A DNA stretch of 64,000 nt. Source: Adineta ricciae. Taxonomy: Eukaryota > Rotifera > Eurotatoria > Adinetida > Adinetidae. Under the pieces are notes generated by a model, which had not been told where the DNA came from, did no database searches, and saw only the letters and a program-made list of their open reading frames with translations. This document shows positions 12,553 to 28,300 of this stretch, piece by piece. The position numbers and the translations under genes were made by a program. Location: NCBI GenBank assembly GCA_905250025.1, contig CAJNOJ010000084.1, positions 310,001-374,000 of the forward strand, read 5' to 3'. Positions within the stretch are counted from its first letter, which is position 1; every line of letters begins with the position of its first letter.

Positions 12553-15500
12553 ATGGATGCTACTGTTGCAATAGATTTAACACCAGAACAATTACAAGCA
12601 GGCTTAATTGATGGAACATTGAATAAAGTCGCGTTGGAAAATCTGCTAACTGTCAACGTTCATGAAAATGAAAATATTGACGGATTAGTTCAATTTTTTC
12701 TGCAATATATGCCCGGTAATCGAACAATGGATGAATTTACTCAACAAAGTAAATTTATAGAATCGAAAATGAAGTACAACAATTCGTTCTTCTTTGTTTA
12801 GTTCGGGAATATAATAATGCCCAAATCTGCGGTCTCATTTGGAATGCTAATGTTATGGCATATAGATGTAAAACGTGTTCGATCTCGCCATGTATGAGTA
12901 TATGTGCTCAATGTTTTCAAAATGGCAATCATGAAGGACATAATTACAATATGTTCAAAAGCCAAGCCGGTGGCGCGTGTGATTGTGGAGATTCGAGTGT
13001 CATGCATGAATTCGGGTATGGAGACAAGGCGATATTGACCATCCGAAAGGTATTTTTTATCCTAGATTTTGTCGTTTTCACGGTGAAAGTCGTCCTCACC
13101 CACAAGCAGTACCCCATGACTTGATTTGTTGTGCGGAATTGCTTATTCCACATCTACTGAAAGTGTTCATACGCGCTTTACGTATGAGTGCTGTTAGCGG
13201 TAAGAATTTGATCTCTGATTGAAAAAATTGGAAAATCTTATTTGTGTTCCTAACAAATTCTAGGTGATATTGTAACAGAACAAAAATTGTTGGAAATATT
13301 GAATCAGTTATCTAACAGTGGTTCGGCTTTACAAACTTGTATAACAAATTCCTTGACTGATAGAAAACTATATGATGAATTTACTAGTGACCGTACGTAA
13401 CAAACAAATAAGACAAGATAATTAGCTTTTTTTTTTTTGTTTGAACTTTCTTTTCAGCATCAATCAATAGACTTTATCATATTGAATTTCTCAATGGGGA
13501 ATATTCTAATTTACCCACGACATATTTTCTTGAGACATTAATGGTTGATTCTACATCAGATAGTTTGATACCATTTGATACGAGTTTACGAACCATGTTA
13601 GACGAAATTATGATGTGGTGTGTGACAACACACTTGCCAGAAGATCTCGTTCGGTTTTTACTTAGTTTATTACCTGATTTTAACTTCAAAGTAATTGATA
13701 AAAAGCCGATTTCTCAAGAATTATTCATCGTTTGTCTCCTAGTTATCATTTACAGAAACATTTCTACGTTTCTACGGTGTTATTTCTCAATTACTAGTCG
13801 AAGAGTCTCATTTAGAAACGAGCGAAATACCATCACGTCTTGTTCACATTAGTGTTCAGCTGTTTTCTTCAAATGTTATTGCTGATTACGTCATGGACAA
13901 GTGTCATCTCATCGAAGTCATTCTCTCCTGCATCTGGCGAATGTTTGTTCCTTCAACAGATCAAGATAAACAAGACGATGATGATGATGATGATGAAAGT
14001 ATACTCAAAGCGCATCCGTTAGCAAGTATGTCTTTTTATTCAGAAGAATCGATTCTATTTCTTTCTCGTAAGTTACCAATGAAGACACGCCGGTCGGAAT
14101 GGTCGTTGATGTTGAACACCAATTGATTGTTAAGAATGTCTACTGGCCATTATTGAGTGATTTTGTCAATATCTTATCTCAAGAGAAAGTCGTGTTAACC
14201 ATACTTGAGAACAAGAAGTATTTCAATTTCTGGTTACGATTTCTCACATTCTTTCAAGGTGCGCTCCATGTCTCATCGGATTTTTCTCTATCTTGTATTT
14301 GAAAATGTTTAGGTATGAATGTAAATGAACGCATCACCAGTCATCATATTGAATATGAACCACAAGCATACATGTATGCATTTACCATTGAACTTGAAAT
14401 CAGTGCTGCAGCGATGTGGTGTTTCATCAATCATCTAAAAGCAGATGTAAGTAAGTAAAAGCGAGCCTATTCTCTCTAAACGAAAAAGATCTTCTTTTGT
14501 CTAGTATCCAGAAGAGAAACTTATTGTAATTATCAAACAAATTGTTATGAGTATTAACGATTGGTTGGAATCACTGAATTTCCAAATGGACAATGCCGAT
14601 CATTGGAAGTTAACATTTCATTTGCCGTTACATCGTTATTTAGCGATGTTTGCTTACAATGCCATACATAAATTCAATATTGATCCAGCTGCATTCTTAC
14701 CAACTGATAATCCAAACATGCTTATGAATTTGATGTTTCATCCTCTGAGAACGATTGTAGGATATTCAGATTCGAGAGCTGGAATGTGAAAATGTTTCGT
14801 TTAGGCTGGATATTTTGAAGTTTTATCCAATATGTGGCTACGCAATGGTCAACAAGTGACTATACAAGCAAAAACATATGCAAAAACAGCTTTCTCAGCA
14901 GCGATGCATGATGCAGATTTCTTTCTTTTACAAGTATATCAAACACTTTCCTTCTATCAAGTGTTCACTGCTTTCTACTTCTAGTTAATTGCTTGTTATC
15001 TCGAACCGAACTTATTTATAGAAACGGTCTTGAAGAAGTAAAATCTTGATTGATAACTCAGCTAAGTAGAAGCCGTTTTCTTTTCTTCAATAAGATTCCA
15101 TTCATGGCTATTTGATTCGACTGGAAGATCTAGCCTTGATCCAAATCATCAAATAGCGATGTTAGAAAGTGTGTTGATCACCCTCTGTGCACTTGTTGGA
15201 TTTCAACCGAATAACGGTAAGTAGTGTATTTCGAGAAGACATAATCTAACGAAGTATACTTTCAGCTAGTCGAGATAGTCAGCAGATTCGTACGGAAATC
15301 ATTGGAATATTATCTGTTGGCGATCGGTTGTACAGTGAAGTGGAGGAAAATGTACCTGATCCATCACCCTCAAGTGCTAATCGAAAAGAAATCGAAACTA
15401 TTCTAAATGAAGTTCGTACCATTGAGATGTCAGTTATGTATACAGATCATGTCCTAGGTATCTGATTTTCAAACACCTTCCGTGGAATTGCTGGGTCATC

Positions 15501-18500
15501 TACATCAAGGCAAATACGCTATCAAAGGTGTTTTATTTCAAACAGATTACGATCCATTGCACGTTATCATGCGATCTACAAAACGTGCACATTTTCAAAA
15601 TTCACTCGAACGTTTTACTAAATAGTAAGTATCTAGTCAATCAGTATTTTGATTTGAAAATACTTTCCACTCTCTAGTGTAAAGCATGAAAACTTGTTTA
15701 AATCGGATTATCCCATCTGGCCACCCTTTCGCATGCCGAAATATTCTCACGCATACATATCCAAAGTTCAACGTATTTTACAATCCAGTGTTTTACACCA
15801 TTTTCTGTTTTTATGCCTAAATGCCGTAGGTGTTGTTCTCACTGGTACATATGCTCTTTCAATCTTGACTTCTTCTAGTATTCAAAAGATAAAACTGTAA
15901 CAGAGAACATTCTCTATTTCACAATTTACCTTCTGGAGTTATCGTTAATCAGCGTAAGTCATTCAATGATGTTTTCGTACTAAAAATATTGTCATTTCTT
16001 AGGCCGACAAAGCGTCATCTGTGGTAGTCGAGACGAATGCAGTAAATTTGATACTTCGCCCACTAATGTTAAATCCATTTGAGATATTTTAGGAAGAAAT
16101 TGGTGCATTTAAAACCAACGATATCTTCCAAAATCTTTGTACGCTATTCTCCATTGGAAATGAATCTGAAAGTATTATAACACTTCTTCTGAAGATTCTT
16201 CATAAGCAACGTTCAAATGATTTCCTTGAACTTATTAATACAATTTCTGCTCGATTAAAAGCAGCTAATCATAATAATTCATCACGCATTGGTGATAGTT
16301 ACTATTTTCTCAGCAACGTTTTATATCTTGCTGCGCAAATGAATGCGCAATGTCGTGTTGCCATTGAACAAGAAATCGAAAGATTGAAAAGTCAATACCA
16401 ACAACAGCAAAAGCAACAACAACAGCAACCTACAACGACGAAAACATCAGATTTAACAGCAGAACAAAAGTAAAGCGTGACCTAAACTTTCATTTCACAT
16501 TATTTGTTTTAGGCGACAACGAGCAAAGAATCGTCAACAGAAATTACTTGCTGAAATCGCTCAATCACAAAAGAAATTCATCACTCAACAAAATCCTGAT
16601 GATCAATCGATGCACCTTGGCACTCCGCCATCATTAGGTTCGGATCCCTTCTCGATGGATCAAGCCATGACTACCGCTACAACTGCTTCGAACATACCGG
16701 TTGCTTCCGAATATTCCGTTGAATACGAATGTTGTGTATGCCGATTGACTAAAAGCGATGTTCAATCACCGATCGGTCTCATTGGTACAACGTGTTTATC
16801 TCTCTGTAAGAACAATTTTTGAGAGAAGAAATCGTTCTATGTGATCGAATTTCATACTTTAGTGCCAAGTCTGGAATTTGCACAGTTGGATGAATACGAA
16901 CAGCAAAGATTATCGATACCGTCGAATAAAATCACACTTGAAACCTATTTACATCTGACTAAACAGTGTCTGATACAAATCAGTGAACATCCGGTAGGAA
17001 CATTTCACAAAATCGATTTCTTTCTGTTTTATATGAAGTTATAGTACATTGCAAATCATTGTCAAAATGATCACTATCTTCGATCATTGCGTATTCAATC
17101 GTGTGGTCATTCGATTCATGTAGATTGTCTTTCGTCCTATCTGAAAGCACTACACCCAGTTAGTACCGATCAATGGAAAATACTTCCATTATTTGTTCTT
17201 TCTGTTTAGAATCAAGGCGCTGCCGAAACAGCTTTGAATGCAATTCTTCCCGCAACGGTCAATTTCCGTTGTCCGCTTTGCCGCCAATCAGCTAACACAC
17301 TGATTCTATTATTCGATCATACGGACTACTCGATTACACATAATCATCAACAAACAGCATCACCTGTTGAGCGACTTCATCAATCAATGGTCAATCCTTC
17401 GCGTCCGAAATTGGTTTGTTATGAACATTCGTCGGAATACTCATAGAGTAATCGTTTGTTTTAGACTCGAGTTGCTGACGAAAGATGTTTACTTGCATTT
17501 CTCTCTGGTCTCGCAGCAAAATGCATCTCGTTCGATCAGTTATCTCCGGATCGACCATTGCTCTTGCCGAATCATCAATCGACAAAACAACGTGCGGCTG
17601 AGTTCGATTGTGGAACTTTGAGGTAAATATCGATTTGAAGTGAGAGATAATGGTAAGGATTCTTTTCGCAGAGCTCAATTGGTCCATGAACAGATGTTTT
17701 ATGAAAGTGCGAATAAAATTGATCAAAAATCCATTCGCAAATCATTCTACAGTAAGAAATAATCGAAATGAATGTCTCCTATCATTGACTTCATTAGAAA
17801 TCCTTCATGAGCTTCATCATCTCGGTTATCCATTTTATCATCAACAACTTTGGCAAGAAGTAACCGGTTTACTATGCCCAATAACTACAGCTGAGTATGT
17901 GCAAAAAGCAACAATGAGCTTGTTTTTAATAAGCTCTTTTGTTTCGTTCAAGTGTTTTCGATCCACAACAGACGTTGCCACCCATACTTCTACGTGATCC
18001 TCTTACGATATTATTTCAACTACTAATGAGCACGCCAATTCACATAACTTCCGGTAAGGCACTCTGGATTTTTCTGTGTCGAATTATTATTTTTGGTCAT
18101 TTGTAGACGAGTTCGACGTCATTGTTCAAATTGTATTTAACATTGAATTCTTTAAAAATCTTCTTTCAATCCTTATTGAGCAACCTGTACCGGAAAGCAA
18201 AGATTTTGATTTCGATGTTGATGTGAATTCAGTCATAAAATGCGTAGAACAAAGTCGACTCAAAGAACAAATCACCTATCAAAGAGCGATAGACGATCCA
18301 ATTGGAAAACAACTGATGAACAAGTGTTTAGATTTTCTCAAAACCAGTTCATTGATTAAATATCGATTGTATTCGAAAGAAATGCCATGGACAGTAAGTT
18401 TCCTCAATGAAGATCACATTTTCATTGGAATGTTCTTTTTCTAGACTGGCGAAGAGCCATCTCCGTTGGGATTAGCTAGTTATTTGAACTTGAACTTAAG

Positions 18501-19279
18501 CTTGAACGGTTTAGCGATGCCACGTTGGTTTTGCTCAGAACCAAGAGCAGTATTATCGAAATGGCTGGAAGACTTCCAGCTTACCGCCCAACGTTATACA
18601 ACTGCAGCAAAGGTAGTACTTCGTCCTTTTATTTTTCATTAAAAGAAACTGTATTTACTTCTCTTATTCAAGATCTTATGTCTCGGACGTCCACAGTTTC
18701 ATCCGCCAGTGTTTGTTGATATTCCGTCGAAATACGGTGATCTATTTCATATGTACAGTGAATATCATTGTGAGCATTGCAATCGAACTTCTTCCGATAC
18801 CTTGCTGTGTCTCATTTGCGGAGAAATATATATAAAACGTTGGTTTCCAGGCTGTTGTTCTCAACAACGACAGCGCTATAATCAAGTAGGAATCTCTTTG
18901 ACTCAAATCAAACAATAGTTTGAAGTTTATTTTGTCATTAGCATTTGGCAAGATGCGCCCTGCCTTCTGCTGTCATGCTTGATGTTCAAACAACTTTAAC
19001 AGTGATATGTTTGCCAACTTCGTATGGCTATTGGCATTCGCTGTATCTCGATCAACATGGAGAAGAAGACCCTAAATTAAAGTAAAATTCTCTTCTGGTA
19101 ATTCATTCTAGTCGACGAATAGTTTGTTTTTGTTCAGACGAGGCAAAACTTTATACTTGGATCTCAAGCGTTTGGCTATCCTTCGCACACTATGGCTAAC
19201 TGCTACATTTGATTATCAAATTCAAAATTGGCTTTCGTATAATTCATTACCAATTGGCCATCTGGATGGACTTCTATGA
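12553..19279 (+). CDS. UBR3: UBR3-type N-recognin E3 ubiquitin ligase
   Basis: Large gene with many exons and mostly 45-65-base introns. Exon 1 (to about 12748) joins exon 2 through a 53-base intron that restores the frame. The UBR zinc box lies at about 12795-13110: [56 protein letters not shown]. It is closest to UBR3. A run of Asp codons (gat repeats, about 13976-13996) sits in a loop. A RING-H2 follows at about 16730-17300 ([37 protein letters not shown]). The C-terminal autoinhibitory-type region includes [32 protein letters not shown] and [12 protein letters not shown], ending at DGLL. Role: substrate-recognising E3 in ubiquitin-dependent proteolysis. Exon joins in the middle are not all verified, so the exact length is uncertain. 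Confidence 0.9.
13976..13996 (+). repeat. GAT trinucleotide run encoding poly-Asp
   Basis: An in-frame (gat)n run inside the UBR3 coding sequence gives a short acidic Asp stretch. It is likely to vary in length between alleles. Confidence 0.7.
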
Positions 19280-20034
19280 TTTGCTCAATAAATCGTGCGT
19301 GATTGTGTATACAAGAACTAATACCCAAGCCTTTCGACTAGTTGCCTTTTCTTTCTTATTTGTTTATTATTCTGACGTATTCGAACTAGAGGGTTCTCTT
19401 TATATATATATATATAAATTTGACATCGGAGAATAACATCGTCGAAAAACTAAAATAAAATTGACATAAACAGGCAATTCAAACTGATTTCTAATTTAAA
19501 TCAAACAGAACTTTTAAATTTATGAATTTGTCAACGGAGAAAAAACATCATACAACAATTAGATTTCATATCTTAACGTTTACGTTTTTATCGATCTATA
19601 CAGCTATGACACGGATACTATGGTGATTTTCGCAAGCACTACAACAGAGAAGATACTTTCTGGCCGTATCTAACCGATCCGAGGAACACATGCTTTGTTC
19701 TGCATTGGTCATAACTCTCTTCTATTTTTCTCTAGCACAATACCAATCGCGAAGAAAAAGAACAGAACGAAAAAAAAGAAAAAGTGCATATTTCCTACAG
19801 GAACCTATTTATTCCATATTTTTTCTGATCTAAACGTATACGTCGATATCCATACATAAACAGGAAGGAAGAAGCAACCAACTCACTGATTATCTATTCT
19901 GTATGGATGAGATGGGCAACCAGTTATAATGCTATCAGCAATAGAGAAAAGAGAAAAAAAACGGCAGATAGACAATAGTACTACACGTCTAGGTGATATT
20001 CTGTCTAGAACTATCTAACGCAAGCAGGTCGATA
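19280..20034. other. Intergenic, AT-rich
   Basis: 3' flank of UBR3 and 5' flank of the SET gene. It contains a (TA)n run at about 19402-19416 and an acceptor-like ttctgtctag ending at 20008, 26 bases before the next ATG. No gene is supported. Confidence 0.5.
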
Positions 20035-22025
20035 ATGAGTGCAGTTAACGAGAATGGGGATCGAACAAACGAAGATGTTTCGTCATCATCTGATCAATTG
20101 AAGGGATGCACGTCGAAAGAAGAATCTGACTTGATATTGCGTATTCGTCGAACAGTTCTTCATTTAGAAGAAGAATCATCAAATGATCGTTCATCACCAA
20201 AAAACGATGGAAATACATTATCAGCTGCTACATTAGACTTCAAAAGTGAACGTGCGAAGCAAAAATATGCTGCCGGCAGTCTTGAAGAAGCATTTTACGA
20301 ATGTTGGAAAATACCACAAGAGCAACGTCCATTAGAAATCTGGAAGTTAGGTGGCGAATGTTGTAAAAAGTTACGTGTTTTTGCTGTAGCACAACGTTGG
20401 TTTTCTGAAGCCATTCATGTTTGTCGCTCGAATAATAGTGATTTAAATGTTAAACTTGAACAAGCGCGAATTGCTCGACTCTTCAACAATTATCTCACAC
20501 AATATCCAACCATTGATATACGCGTTGATCATCGTGGCAAAGGTTTGTTTCTGGTTGTTGACTTTTTGTGTCAATACTCTATTTTCACGTTCGTAGGAAT
20601 CTATGCGAAACGTGTGATCTCGCCAGGCGAAGATGTTTTCACTGACATTCCTATCGTCCATGCACAAACTGTTGATACGCTGTCAATATCTCCAGCTTGT
20701 CCTACATGCACAATATCGTTACTGACTCCACCCGTTTATTTCGAAGCAACATGGTCACGTATGCCAGACAAACTACAACGATATATTGAAGAGCAATGGC
20801 CACCAATTACAATTGTTCCGTGTCCACACTGTCCATTTGAACAGTATTGTTCGGAACGATGTCGTGATAGAGCTTGGAAGAGTTACCATCGACTTTTGTG
20901 TCCATCAGTCAATCCTGAAACAACGGAACTCTATCACTTTTGCGCTAACCGACAGATTATTGTACGCGACACATGGAATTCAATATTTTCACCGATGATT
21001 TTAGCGAAACTAGTTACAATGATCATTCTCAGTATTGTTGAATCCGTTCAGAGTAAGGTTGATTCTATTCATCACAGTTCGTGCTTATCGTGTTTTTTTT
21101 CGAGATGAAACTACAAGCAACGGTATTGATTTAAGTCAACCGCATCTCACTGATCAAACTGATGATGGTCCATTGGAGCATGCCAAAGAAACTTTTTCAG
21201 AATTTATCTCATCAGGCGATGCAACTTATGTTCATACGATTCCTCGTATGCTCAAAATTATGCAAAATATCTTCAGTCATTCATCTATGCCAATACACTA
21301 TGAATTTAATGAACAAGAATTCGTTCATCGATTTTATCAGATAGCATGCAATGCTCAAAGCTTCTCATCTCCTGTGTACGCCACAACAATCTATACCAAG
21401 TTTCTAGCTAACATTCGACAGCGCGGAAAAGCTGCCTTATATCAAGTCTTACAACCTTTTCTCAAAGGCGAACCTGTCGATCAGGTTTTCGGTGGTCTCT
21501 TTCCGCTTCAATCGTCATTGAACCATTCATGTGACAATTCTTGCGAGATTATGGATTGTCAAGTTACGCCAGAAGTTGCTGGAATTAAAGTAAAGTTGCA
21601 TGCGCTATGAGAGCATTGCACACGAAAGAAATCGTTTTCCATTAATTTAGGTTCGTTGCAAACATCAACTAAAACCAGGCGATGAATTAACAATTAACTA
21701 TGTTGATTTAGCACTTGGACGTCGTGCACGTCGGGCTATGCTCAAGCGCGCTTATAACTTCTGGTGCGAATGTCAACGATGCGCGTTTGAAGGTGATGAT
21801 GCGTATTCATGTACAGAATGTAAAACTCTCTCACCAGTTATTGACAATCCGAATTCGACTATTACGAATGAGAATATACCATATCGCAAACCATTTCCAG
21901 CTTGTAGTCGATGTCGAAACGCATGGTATTGTTCAGCAGCCTGTCAAAAACAAGCATGGAAACAAGGACATAAGCTTATATGTCGAGATTGGACGAAAGA
22001 GAGAAGTTCATCATCAGCAAATTGA
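20035..22025 (+). CDS. SET/MYND lysine methyltransferase with two MYND fingers (SMYD-like)
   Basis: Four exons. I chose the ATG at 20035 (MSAVNENG) because it follows an acceptor-like site; an in-frame ATG at 19993 is the alternative. An N-terminal part of about 160 residues is Ser/acid-rich and then TPR-like (AKQKYAAGSLEEAFYECWKI, AQRWFSEAIHVC). The SET domain starts at DHRGKGIYAKRVISPGEDVF and carries an inserted MYND-type finger (CPTC, CPHC, YCSERCRDRAWKSYHRLLC). The conserved SET core is LFPLQSSLNHSCDNSC plus GDELTINYVDL, and the post-SET Cys cluster is FWCECQRC. A second, well-formed MYND finger ends the protein (CSRCRNAWYCSAACQKQAWK, GHKLIC). Role: predicted S-adenosylmethionine-dependent protein lysine methyltransferase. 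SMYD5 is the closest recalled relative, but the domain order differs. The join at 21053-21077 requires a 25-base intron. Confidence 0.85.
21053..21077 (+). other. Candidate 25-base intron in the SET/MYND gene
   Basis: The reading frame shifts here. Removing gtaagg...cacag (25 bases) joins the two open frames through an ATT codon and gives a continuous SMYD-like protein. The donor GTAAGG and acceptor CACAG are strong, but the length is about half that of neighbouring introns. A frameshift mutation or assembly indel is the alternative. Confidence 0.55.
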
Positions 22026-22290
22026 AAGAACCACTTCGGACAGTTATTTTTTTCTCGGTTTTCTATCATAATGAAGAATGCAGAAGAGGATATTGTTTTG
22101 TTTTTTATCGAATAACTAATCATTCAATTAGAGTTCGCTGTATACTACGTTCAAGCCTGAAATGAAGGTTAGTTTTGATTATTTATTCCGAAAACAAAAG
22201 CAAGAGAAGCAAAACATGCAGATTGATTTGAGCTCGGAAAAGAATGATTTATATCTTGTATCATATGTTGACCAATAGTGACCCGATGAA

Positions 22291-24570
<2,280 letters not shown>

Positions 24571-25362
24571 TATCTTCGAAAACGATATGAAAAAAATAAG
24601 TGATAAAACGGGCACACCTCTATGTTAACGTACTATGTCCTTGTCTTGTGACTCGTGCGGATAGTGTATTATATGATATAGCGCTTCGTTTTTTTTTTCT
24701 CTTTTCCAAGTATACGCTCTTATATCTAGTTATACACGCGTGCCTCGTCGAGAGAAAAAACATATTTTAAACCATAACAAATAGCTATCTCCTTCATGCA
24801 TCGCATTCAAATCATCGCTTGACGATAGTTATTTTTCTTGCGAATAGTGTCTTTTGACCTCGACTGACTCACGAGAATATACGCTGCTGTTATCATGTGA
24901 TTTAACAAGCTTTTTTTCGTATGTTGTTGTTGTCTTCATTATTTCATTCTATAGTAAAAGTCGAATATTTTGCAGATCACCATGAATAATAGAGAGAAGA
25001 GAGAAAAAAAACAGCACACATACTACAAGACAACAATCAACTGGTAAGAAAGAAAAAATACATAAGTTCAATGTCTTCTTAGAAAGAAGGGTGCGTATAT
25101 GAATTGACAGAAAAAAAAAGACAAGTTACGTTTAATGTATAAGATTGATACGAGCAGAAAAAGAGAATCGTAAGGATACAGAAAGAAAACGATGTAAATA
25201 CATAGGATTTTGTACAACATCAATGACACATAAACGTACACAAAAGATCAGAGACCGGGCTTGCTTACACAAATCATATTCTTAGCTACATTCTAATGTC
25301 ATGACCAAATAGCACCGTATCGAGTAATAACAAATGATGACAGAAGAGAAAGTCAGGTGGTT
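24571..25362. other. Intergenic between CBS and the USP gene
   Basis: Upstream flank of CBS and 3' flank of the USP25/28-type gene. It is AT-rich with purine runs, and no gene is supported. Confidence 0.5.
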
Positions 25363-28300
25363 CTATGACAATGAGGGCGGCAAAGGTGGATCTTGTTCGT
25401 CATCACCTTGTTGCATGGGCGATGAACCACGTGGATCGATAGTAGGCATCGTTTCAGGTGTAGGATTATGATGTTGCTGTTGTTGTGGTTGTTGTTGATG
25501 ATGATGATGTATAACAACTGGAATTGAAACTGACGCTCTGTTTGATCGATTAGGAGATTGCGATTGTTGTTGCTCGACAGTGTTGCCAGAGAATGAGGGA
25601 TATCGATGAATAAGATCTCTAACAGCTTCATCATATCGTTCAACTAGTTGATGTTTATTAATTGACACTGAATGGTAATGTTGACCGATCGGTTGTTCCA
25701 GTAGTCGTTGGAGAAATTCCTCCAAGGATAATGTTCGTTCTGTTGCTAGAAAAATAGTCAAAACAAAAACGAACAATTCTATACATTTGCATTCGATTTG
25801 TAACATACGTTCAATTTTATCAAGTAATAAACACCATATACGTTGAATTTCTGTGATATAAGCTTGATCTTCTTCAGAACTAAGCTTTAATTGCATTAGA
25901 CATGGAAGAAACTGGTGTGTCATTGTGTCGAGACGATATTCTGGATCAGTTTTAAAGCGATTAATTACAACATCATTCCATCTCTACAAATCGAGATCTT
26001 GGAAATGAATAGAGAAAACTAAATATTTCTTACTTCAAAACACAAACGACGCGCTCGAAACAGTAGACAACTATCCATTGCTCGCATGGGCAATGTACAC
26101 TGTTTAGAAAGACGCAAATTATATTCACATGCCACACAGAAATAAGTTATCGCTTCTTCGAATCTAAATTCAAACAAAAAAAAACGTTCGTTTATCTTCA
26201 CCGAAAGAAAATCGACTCATAAAAATCGTTGTCTTCTGTCAAATGTTACTTACTTATCTTCGTTCATCAATTGACATCCAGCTAGAAATGCAGCAATGAC
26301 TGATCGAAAGTCTTTGTAATCCGTCAAAAGTTTCTAGAATCAAATGAACAATAGAAACAGAACTCCGAACCATCAGAATATATACTTGATATTCCTGAAC
26401 CTCATCATTAGACATTTGCATATCATTACAAACAATTTGTGCTTGAAGTTTGAATATTCTCAACCTAAACAAGACGAAAAACTAAATAATCATGGAACTT
26501 GTTCATCATACCTTGTATCATCATTCGGAATAGATGTAAGTCGAATTATATCATACATTGCACGTTGTCGATAGATAGTTCCGACACGATTGGCTGAGAA
26601 ATAAGACAAGACATGTTGCAAACGATAATCGTTATGAGGTAATGCTGATGTAATGATATTTGCTGTATGTGAATATATTTTGATTTCTTTATCAACAATC
26701 TACAATGAAAGGTTGTAAGCGATTCGACTACTACAAATAGTTCTCTTACTTCCTGAAGCAATCGATCGACTTCGACGGATAGGATTCGAGGTGCATAGGC
26801 TTTTAGAATACGCAATGTCGAATCAAGTACAGGCTTGATGATCTCCGAATCGGAAGGTGCATTTGGTCCAGCAAAAAACGGAATGGCCAGAGCACGATGA
26901 ATCGGTTGCTGTTTTTCAATTCGTTCACACACGGTCTTCAATTCATTTTGAAGTTGCTCGAGATGAACACTTTCTATTTGTTGCTGTAACAGAACTAAAT
27001 CATCGTCAAGAACTCTTTGAAGGTCAGACGGAAGCTCAAATTGAATATCTAAACGTATCACCAGAATACGGAATAGCGAGTCAAATATCTCAACGAACCA
27101 TTCGATAATAATTTTTGATCGGCATTAATATACACTAATAGATATGCACTAGGTACACGAGGCTCGTCACGATCGTTTTGTGTTCGTTGACCACCAATTC
27201 CAGCATCAAACACATCGTTCCAAGTAGTTTCACAAACTGAAATGAAGAGACGAGAGTATTTTCAGAAATACATATATATTTCTACTGAATTACCTTCATT
27301 ATCATTGTATCGATACCATTTTTGTCGATCACTATGATAGACATATGTCCAAAAATGTCCAAGTGTTGCACTTCCTTCATGGACACAAACAGCGTGTAAT
27401 GTATAACGCATCTAATACAAAAATCAGGCGACGTTAGTCTACTATTTTTAACGACTATTACTTGTTTTAGCTGGGCTTCGTCATATAATTGTTTTAGTTC
27501 GCTTTTAACACGGCGAATCTCTTCTCGAATACCTAAATGATTGATTAAACATATAAATTCTAGCAGAAAAGATTCATTCGTTCTTACCGGCACATTTGGC
27601 TTCAACTTCAGTTAACCACGTTGGCAAAGTGTTTTGAATGAATTGAAGTTCTTCGGATGATATGTGCGATGGTTGAATCGGAACTGTCGAATGTTGTCGT
27701 GAACGACTAGTCGTATTTTGATCAAGTGTAACTTGATCAGTTCTATAAACGATAACTCATCATTTTCAAGTTCACTTCACAATAGAGCATCTCTTAACCT
27801 TTTCGGTAATGTCGGATTAAGTCGACAACCCGTAGCAAATTCATACACAACACGAATTGCATTGGCAAGTGCAAACGATTCATCATTACATGGATATTTC
27901 AAATAACTGCAATTAAACATAGATATTCATTCTCAATTGTTATCTTGATCTTTACCTGTTCAACGTCGATTCCAGGTCATGCAATTGAGCATATAGATTC
28001 TTTGCAATATTACGCTTGTTCAAAATGATGTTCTTATTCACTAACATGTATCGATCGAGATAAAGCTCAGGATAGAATTCAAATGGTGCAATGATTTTCG
28101 ACGTCTGCTTAGTCGCTTGAGAAAACCGATAACGGTTCAAGCAAATGAATAGTACAGGTGGCAATCGTGTTAGCCATCGTTGCTCAGTTATTGTCTAAGG
28201 AAAAACAGAAGTATACGTCTATATATCAAATTTCAAAAGATTGGTGGAGAAATACTTGTTGACTAGAAAGACTTTCATCAGCTGAGCCAAGCCAAAGTGT

